Shown here: positions 58,300 to 64,000 of the stretch, piece after piece
Layout: every line of letters begins with the position of its first letter
Position numbering within the stretch: position 1 is the first letter of the stretch
From: Phoronis australis
Taxonomy: Eukaryota > Phoronida > Phoronidae
NCBI GenBank assembly: GCA_002633005.1
Contig: NMRA01000434.1
Coordinates: 133,884-197,883, forward strand
DNA length: 64,000 nt
Reading direction: 5' to 3'
Notes under the pieces: generated by a model
What the model saw: the letters and a program-made list of their open reading frames with translations, nothing else
The model's database searches: none
Told to the model about the DNA's origin: nothing
Program-made: the position numbers and the translations under genes

Positions 58300-59570
58300 G
58301 TAAAACAACGTTAGTACCCGCAAGTTGACTCTCGGCTAAGCGCAGTATTGTCGAGCTTCGAACGCAGTGTGCGAGTACGCTGGCACAGTTCATCGGTCCG
58401 GGTGATCGTCTACTAGTAAGCCGTCGTGGGAGTCCGTGGCCCGGCCGAGCTAGGAGGCGACTGCGGTCTAGACCTTGGTCGTGCACCGTGAGGCTATGGC
58501 GTGCGATAGGCTTTCGTGACCTAGGCTGCACGTTGGGATGTTACCGGCAGTTTCACTGCATCATAAAGGTCGACAATGAAACGGCGACCGGGTCCGGCCG
58601 GCCCGCGCGGGGCGTTCTCGTCCCGCATGAGAATTGCATGGTGACCGTGGGGATGTGCTGCCAACTCGGGTATCTGAGACACTTTCACAATCACAGATTA
58701 TAGTTGTTGAAAAAAAGGTTGGTGTCGTAACCAAAAACTCGATGGAGTACCACCGTCACCCTGAAAAACCGTATGTCAGTATACCTATAGTCCGACGCGT
58801 AAGCCGCCAACATCGACCACGGGTCAATTTCCGGGCTCACTATTTTTTACGCCGACAGACAAGTGTTTTGAAAAGTCCAATTGTCCTCATGAAAAATAAA
58901 AAACAATTTTATCCTTGCGCGATAAGTTGCCTTAGAAGATTCTGAGTCGCTACACGTACGCTCCCGGGCCTCGGACTCGAACGTAGCGCTTCACACACGA
59001 CTTCTATCAAAATAAAAACTATTTAAACCAGTTAAAAGGTGTTGACACAGGAAGGTATTCACAAAGTACACAGTTGGTATTGTCTCAGGTGGGGTTTTTC
59101 ATCATTTGGTATTGTCGTCAGGTGATAATTTTGTCGTCTGCCGAGGTATCAACTTAAAGTTTGTCTGGCTGATTTTGACGTCGCAAGGCGGTACACCGGC
59201 CTATTCATTTTGGGGGTATTCGTACCACGTGGCCACGGAGTTTGACTCGACGCAGCGAGTGTAGGTCGCACACGAAACCTCGAACTAATAATACTCTCCT
59301 ATATTAGTATGCGGCGATATGTTCGGCTACTGCGTGCAGCGGGAGGAGGCGGTCGGTCGGTTGACGGTGAATGCTTTCCGCTGATAGTTTCGGTGACGTA
59401 CGGATTTGGCGAAAGTAAAAGGCCTACTAGTAATTCGATGTTCGTTGTTAATCGGCTAAACAAAGCGAAATGCACGAGCCTCTACAACGTTTGGTGGAGC
59501 CAGATGAGTCATCATACCCGCGATTGGTGTGGTGACTTTTCATCACCCACATTCTAACGGAGTCGGTAAT
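58300..59570. other. CpG-rich block of unknown role
   Basis: Compared with the AT-rich surroundings, 58300-58670 and 59180-59420 are clearly rich in G+C and in CpG (e.g. 'ccggccggcccgcgcgggg', 'cgtgcagcgggaggaggcgg'). It holds short open frames (up to about 125 codons) without recognisable domains. It could be a promoter/CpG island with non-coding first exons, or part of a mobile element with different base composition. Confidence 0.4.
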
Positions 59571-59589
59571 ATGAACATTCATTCATCCA

Positions 59590-59990
59590 AGGGTTACCTT
59601 AGAAATCGGCAGAAGTTTTCGAAGGCGTTGGTGTTGACTATGCCTTCTTCAGTGTAGGTGGCTCTGTATTTAGTAACACGTCATAGACGCAGGAGCTTGT
59701 AACCTCCTTCATGTCCCGGTTCATCGTGCATTCACTTTCTGATACAGACGGATTCCATTATTTTCCAAGGATCAGTGTTATTTTCATGTGCTAGGATTTT
59801 GGAGATGCCCCAGTCAATAGCATGATTATTTTGTTTTGCTTGATCTGTAATTATTGCAGACTTTGTCTGCTCACCTCCTTCCCATTTTCTCTAAGGCAAT
59901 AACCAAAATTGCTGAACGTTTCTCCAGTGTAGGAGGCATTAGAACAGGGAATAATGTATACTATACCGCCCTTATCGTGATTGTCCTTGG
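59590..59990 (-). pseudogene. Penelope-like element C-terminal fragment (GIY-YIG), inverted copy
   Basis: Reading the minus strand from about 59975, VYIIPCSNASYTGETFSN resembles the GIY-YIG start of Penelope-like elements. MESVCI and GGYKLLRLYDVLLN-type pieces follow, with stops and frameshifts. The 3' end 'gaaaacttctgccgatttct' matches the end of the plus-strand copy near 61045-61070. Confidence 0.65.
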
Positions 59991-60015
59991 GGTGCACTAA
60001 TAAATTCTGTAATGC

Positions 60016-60172
60016 ATTTTTGGATCCAGGGGGATCAAGGGGTCCGGATCCCCCTTTTCCCTTGATTTTAGTGATATCAAACCTGAAGTTTTCAAATTGT
60101 TGACTTGAACCCCCTTTTGAAAAAAATCCTTGATGCGACCCCCCCTTTTGAAAGTTTCTGAATCCGCCCCTG
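60016..60172. mobile_element. DNA-transposon end with CAGGGGCGGATTC terminus
   Basis: Reading from 60172 leftward gives CAGGGGCGGATTCAGAAAC followed by repeated 'aaaagggggg' blocks, a layout common at termini of hAT-type non-autonomous elements. The opposite end near 60021 (tggatccagggggatc) is incomplete. Confidence 0.5.
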
Positions 60173-60601
60173 TAATGTGGAATGCGGTTTCATAGCTGTG
60201 TTGAAACCAAATTAAGTAAAAGTACGCAGATAAACCTTTCACACATGGTAACACCACCACATCCTTAGTCTCTTCTTTTTCCTTACTGGTTGCAGTCGGT
60301 GACTCCATGTTCCTCCGAAATCCATCGAAACCCCAGCCAGGATAGCCACAGCGTAAGAGATAGAGTGGTGTTAATGTGCTGTGTGTCTTCTGGTAGGGAC
60401 ACCATGTTGTGATTTCTCTCGTATAAGGTTCGGATGACTCCTGCATCGGGTGAGATGACTCAGACTGGAAGTACTGGTCAGTGTGAGTACTCCTACGTAC
60501 ACCTGTAGTTTTAAACTACCATCAGGGTTGCGATAAATAAGCATGTTTGAGAAACGTTAGCTAAGATTCTTTTCCTTCTGTAACGTAAACTTTGCCTTTG
60601 T

Positions 60602-60660
60602 GCAAAGCTGTATACTAAATATATTTTGACGATAGCCTTTATACAGCTAGCTGGCTGGCT
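60602..60660. repeat. Short dispersed repeat fragment
   Basis: Matches 14564-14640 ('gcaaagctgtatac', 'taaatatattttgacgatag', 'tacagctagctggctggct'). Confidence 0.55.
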
Positions 60661-60724
60661 AAGGTAAACTTAACGCTATTTTACTACTGCCAATACAATT
60701 CAGATGGTCTGTCAATTCCTGAGT

Positions 60725-61075
60725 TTCGTCTATAATATCCCGTGTTCTATTTGTGATGCCTCCTACATTGGAGAGACGTTCAGGAATTCGGAACATAGGA
60801 ATGAGGTGGACGAAATCACGGCTCGAGTGTTTACAAGACCCGAAAGAAAAATCTCTTACTGTAATTAATAGGTCTACAGTTACGAATCACGCTAAACGAA
60901 ATAAAATAAGCATGCTATTGACTGGGATACATCCAAAACTCAAGCAAAAGAAATTAACTCTGATCGTAGGAGGATAATGGAATCTATCTGTATGAAGGAT
61001 GAAGGAGGATACAAACTTTCCCGCGTTCATGACGTGTTGCTACATATAGCGCCTTAGAAAACTTCTGCTGATTTC
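60725..61075 (+). pseudogene. Penelope-like element C-terminal fragment (GIY-YIG), direct copy
   Basis: The plus frame reads VYNIPCSICDASYIGETFRN and SEHRNEV, a GIY-YIG endonuclease-like start. After frameshifts come KEINSDRRRIMES and EGGYKLSRVHDVLL, the usual final segment of Penelope-like proteins. It is broken by two stops and a frame change near 60868-60940, so it is inactive. Confidence 0.75.
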
Positions 61076-62639
61076 TAAGGTCACCCTCGTGTAGACATCC
61101 AGGTCAGACTTTTTAGTAATCTCATCCGTTGTTAAAGCGGCATGAAACCCGTGCTGCCAAAAACAAATTGCGATTTATATCATTCACCGTTATACGATTG
61201 CTTTGGCTTGTTCCTTACTCATCTTAGAAGTGATCTCCAGCTAGGGAAGAACTGGCCTCGTTTCTTCAGACTAAGCTTTTACTATTTCATGCCGTTAGAT
61301 TAGTCCGAACTGCAAGTTAGTCTAAAGCCCCGAAAGCACACCTATTTGATAGTTTGAGACAAATTTCATAATGGTTAGTGGCCTTAACCAAAACTTGTTT
61401 TTTGACATAATTAGATGCACGTTTAATGTCGCTTAAGCTTTTAATTTATCGAATTGTTTTGTTCAGCATCATTATTTCAGGGTTTCACTGCCGTGAAGTC
61501 ATTGCTGACGCTTTAAGATTGCTGTGCTCTACACAAAAATAACTTGAATCAGTGTTCGTGATGAGGGTTGATAGCACTGGCGGTTCTTATACAAATATAT
61601 TAACGAAATTACTTTTACGATCGAACCAGCGTCTTTTCTCATATTCGTTAGAGTAAACATGTCTCTGGCCCACATAACACATTTATGAAGCAACAATTTT
61701 TAATCTACACCGTACGACCATCAGATATCATTGCCAAGTTATGTTCCAGTTGCCGTCGGTGCCAATAGGTTGACAATGAGGTTTTCCACAATAGCTGGTC
61801 AGGTAAATTGTGTGCCTAGCTGGATGGTCCAGTTATTGTGTGACCCTTCCTTCCGTATTTACTCAGAAGTACATTGGCGTTGCATTGGGTAGGAAATCGG
61901 TGAATTTTTTCCTGCAAAACACACACTGCCAATATTGGAGCGTTTCCGGAAACGAGAGCGTGCTCAGCGGGACAACTTGTGAGAAGTGAGTCGCATAATC
62001 TTAAATACCTTCAATGTGAGAGCAAATACGAGGTTGACTTTTAGTTGTGTGTCGAAGGCTATTGAACAAAATGGTTTGTTCCCACGGCAATTTTTTAAGT
62101 AATACTTATTAGCACGATGAGTAGAAGTGCATTGAAAAGGTCCTTTTTGCTTGAAAACGTTGATTCACAACATGAAGATTTATTTGATACCAACAAGATG
62201 TAGGGTGACTGGAACACCCATGCCGTTTTCTTGTGTTCAGATTTTGCGAATCTCGCCTGAGTGTAAATATAGGTTGAATCTTCCTAACTGTTAACGTCTG
62301 TCATATAATAGTCTATGGTCACATCACATTGTGTTACGTAGAAGTCGGGCTGATTCATCACAAATACAACCGTGATATTTGGCTTAAGTTTGGATATTGG
62401 GATTCGGCGCAATATACTTAGGAACCTGGTTTCTAGAATAAACTGGCTTATTTGCAGCAGTTGTCTCAACCAAATACCCGGTAAGTATAATGCGTGAGAT
62501 CTGTTATAATTTGGCGTTTTCAAGGAAAAACTGACTTTTCGGACAATTACGTTTCTACTTGTCGCGCTACTATTTATCTCATAAACTGTCATGGAAACAA
62601 ATCGGTGTGTTCACTAAATTAAATAAACACGGGTTATTT
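61076..62639. other. No gene seen
   Basis: Intergenic sequence between the Penelope-like fragment and the LTR element; no splice-bounded or domain-bearing frame. Confidence 0.4.
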
Positions 62640-62940
62640 CTGATATCATCGATCAGTCTTTATTGCATAGCCAGACAATATGACAAAGAATGATGGCGAT
62701 CTACAAAACAAATAAAACATCCGTGACTTATGAGTAGATCTACGCTAGCTACAGACTGTAATAAACTAATGGTAAACTGAAGTGCGTGCCTAAACTAACA
62801 GTATACATGAATCTAAAGCTAATGTACCTGTAGAAGTGTTCACAGTGACTGTGGGCTGGAGGCTGCCATATTGAGAGCAGCCAGCACCGCCTATGGGGGA
62901 ATATAGTAAGCTCTCTAGTGGCAGTACCAATATTGTCTAT
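62640..62940 (-). repeat. 3' LTR of a Ty3/gypsy-type element (approximate borders)
   Basis: Reading the minus strand, a polypurine tract TTGGGGGGAG (62941-62950) follows the integrase frame, and the LTR should start right after it. AATAAA at 62659-62664 marks a polyadenylation signal near its far end. Borders are estimates because the 5' LTR is outside the window. Confidence 0.55.
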
Positions 62941-63012
62941 CTCCCCCCAAGTCAATGGAGCAGCGAGCGACAGTGACTAATAATGTTAAAACATATAGAG
63001 GCCAAGGTATAG

Positions 63013-64000
63013 CTAAAATGTAATAAAGTCCTGCATCCAGGAAGGCTTCCGGGTGGTGCGAGCCGACCGACGAGGTCCGTCCGAAGCTGGAGGAAGTGCA
63101 CCCTGGGGAACGGGCCGTTGGGGATCATCGGCATCGGGAGCGGGTGGGTTACCGTTGGTAGTCGGCGTAGGCGGAGACATAGGAGAGAGGTCGACGGATG
63201 AGTCAGGGGAGAGAGGCTTCGCACCAATGGACTTGTTGCCGCGATCGCCAAGGGAAGGTAGCATGCCGGATGCAGGCGGGGAAGAAGGGTCGCTGAGGGA
63301 ACCCGGAGAGAGGACCGCCTTGTCCATGGGTGGAAGTCCGAGCCGTCCGTCGGGTAGAGGCAACAGTTGGGATGGCGGTGAGACAGGTGTGTATTTCCGT
63401 AGAAACTTGCGGTTGCGTAGGGTCACGCGGCCAGAACCATGGACACGGACGACATACTGGTCGAATTGGCGGACTTCTACCACTTGACCGGTTTTATCCC
63501 AGCGGCGGGGATTGACTCCAACCTGGTTTTGAATGCGGACGCAGTCACCGACGACCAAGGGAGGGAGGCGGCGAGTGTGTTCGCTGAGACGTTCAGAGAT
63601 ACGCATATGACGTTGTCTCAGGGCTGCCTCGCGGAGGTTCAAAGTTTCGGCCCAGGTCTTATGCGGATGGTATCTCCCAGGCAAAACCGGGATGAAGTCC
63701 TTGATGGGGCGACCAAACACGCATTCAGCGGGTGACATCTTTGTGTCTTTGTCAGGGGTGTTCCGGTACTGCAGCATGGCACGCTGAAAGGCATCCGTGG
63801 CCAGTTCGCCATTCGGTCCGGTGTTGTCAGTGATGAGTCTCTTCGTAGTCTTCACACCGATCTCCGCCCGGCAATTACTATGGGGATTGGCGACCGACGA
63901 GACGCGGTGACGGATGCCCCATGTCTTGAGGAAATGACGCGTTGTGGTCGAGCAGAACTCTGGGCCGCCGTCGCTCGAGAGGTCGTCTGGTATACCGAAA
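63013..64000 (-). mobile_element. Ty3/gypsy-type integrase, 3' part of an LTR retrotransposon
   Basis: The minus strand is open from the window edge to TAA at 63013. It shows an integrase core piece with SSDGGPEF (second catalytic Asp) and, at the expected distance, NCRAEIGVK (catalytic Glu). [20 protein letters not shown] and [19 protein letters not shown] follow, then a C-terminal DNA-binding-like domain ([33 protein letters not shown]) and a Pro/Ser-rich tail ending in WMQDFITF. The absence of stops suggests a fairly young copy. Protease, reverse transcriptase and the first catalytic Asp would lie to the right, beyond the window. Its G+C is much higher than the host genes'. Confidence 0.88.

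Noticed and set aside
58154-58531. 125-codon minus-strand frame in the CpG-rich block
   Set aside because: Arg/Ser/Leu-rich translation is expected from G+C-rich DNA; no domain or conservation is evident.
59997-60446. 149-codon minus-strand frame
   Set aside because: It is made largely of a transposon end (CAGGGGCGGATTC element) and low-complexity G/C runs, so it is not a host gene.
1-64000. CRISPR arrays, bacterial operons or riboswitches
   Set aside because: Intron-rich genes, SINE/LINE and LTR elements show a eukaryotic nuclear genome; the tandem repeats found have no spacer structure.

Overview
This 64 kb window looks like animal nuclear DNA. It is AT-rich, its coding exons are short and split by introns with GT-AG borders, and it is littered with small inverted-repeat elements, LINE and SINE remnants, Penelope-like fragments and a Ty3/gypsy-type LTR retrotransposon. 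The invertebrate-style single-exon galactosyltransferase and the mix of transposons suggest an invertebrate, perhaps marine. The sequence alone does not fix the phylum.

Three genes are well supported. (1) A PRELI-domain protein of the PRELID1 type, minus strand, about 18.2-24.65 kb: three coding exons (211 aa) plus a probable 5' non-coding exon. (2) DNA polymerase nu (POLN), plus strand, 27,224-54,493: 19 coding exons whose phases all join, giving a predicted 924 aa protein with family A motifs A, B and C. (3) A single-exon beta-1,3-galactosyltransferase-like type II membrane enzyme, minus strand, 55,294-56,394. PRELID1 and POLN lie head to head. POLN and the galactosyltransferase are convergent, with about 0.8 kb between their stop codons.

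Layout: 1-18.2 kb holds no gene I can name. It has a few exon-like segments, mostly on the minus strand, and many repeats. 18.2-24.7 kb is the PRELID1-type gene, with a 336-bp-arm palindrome in its first intron. 25.2-27.9 kb has two copies of one inverted-repeat element on either side of POLN coding exon 1. 29.5-39.1 kb is POLN intron 3, holding a decayed antisense tandem-repeat coding array, LINE 3'-end and ORF1 fragments, and a TIR element. 39-54.5 kb is the POLN core, whose 4.7 kb GC-AG intron is largely transposon-derived. 56.4-62.6 kb is repeat-rich, with a CpG-rich block and two inverted Penelope-like fragments. 62.64-64 kb is the 3' part of a gypsy-type element running off the window.

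The three genes do not form a pathway. POLN is a nuclear repair/translesion polymerase, the PRELID1-type protein a mitochondrial phospholipid carrier, and the galactosyltransferase a Golgi enzyme. The most interesting points are a canonical PIP-box-like peptide in POLN exon 3, substitutions at conserved POLN residues, the GC-AG intron splitting its catalytic domain, the antisense repeat array and the large palindrome.
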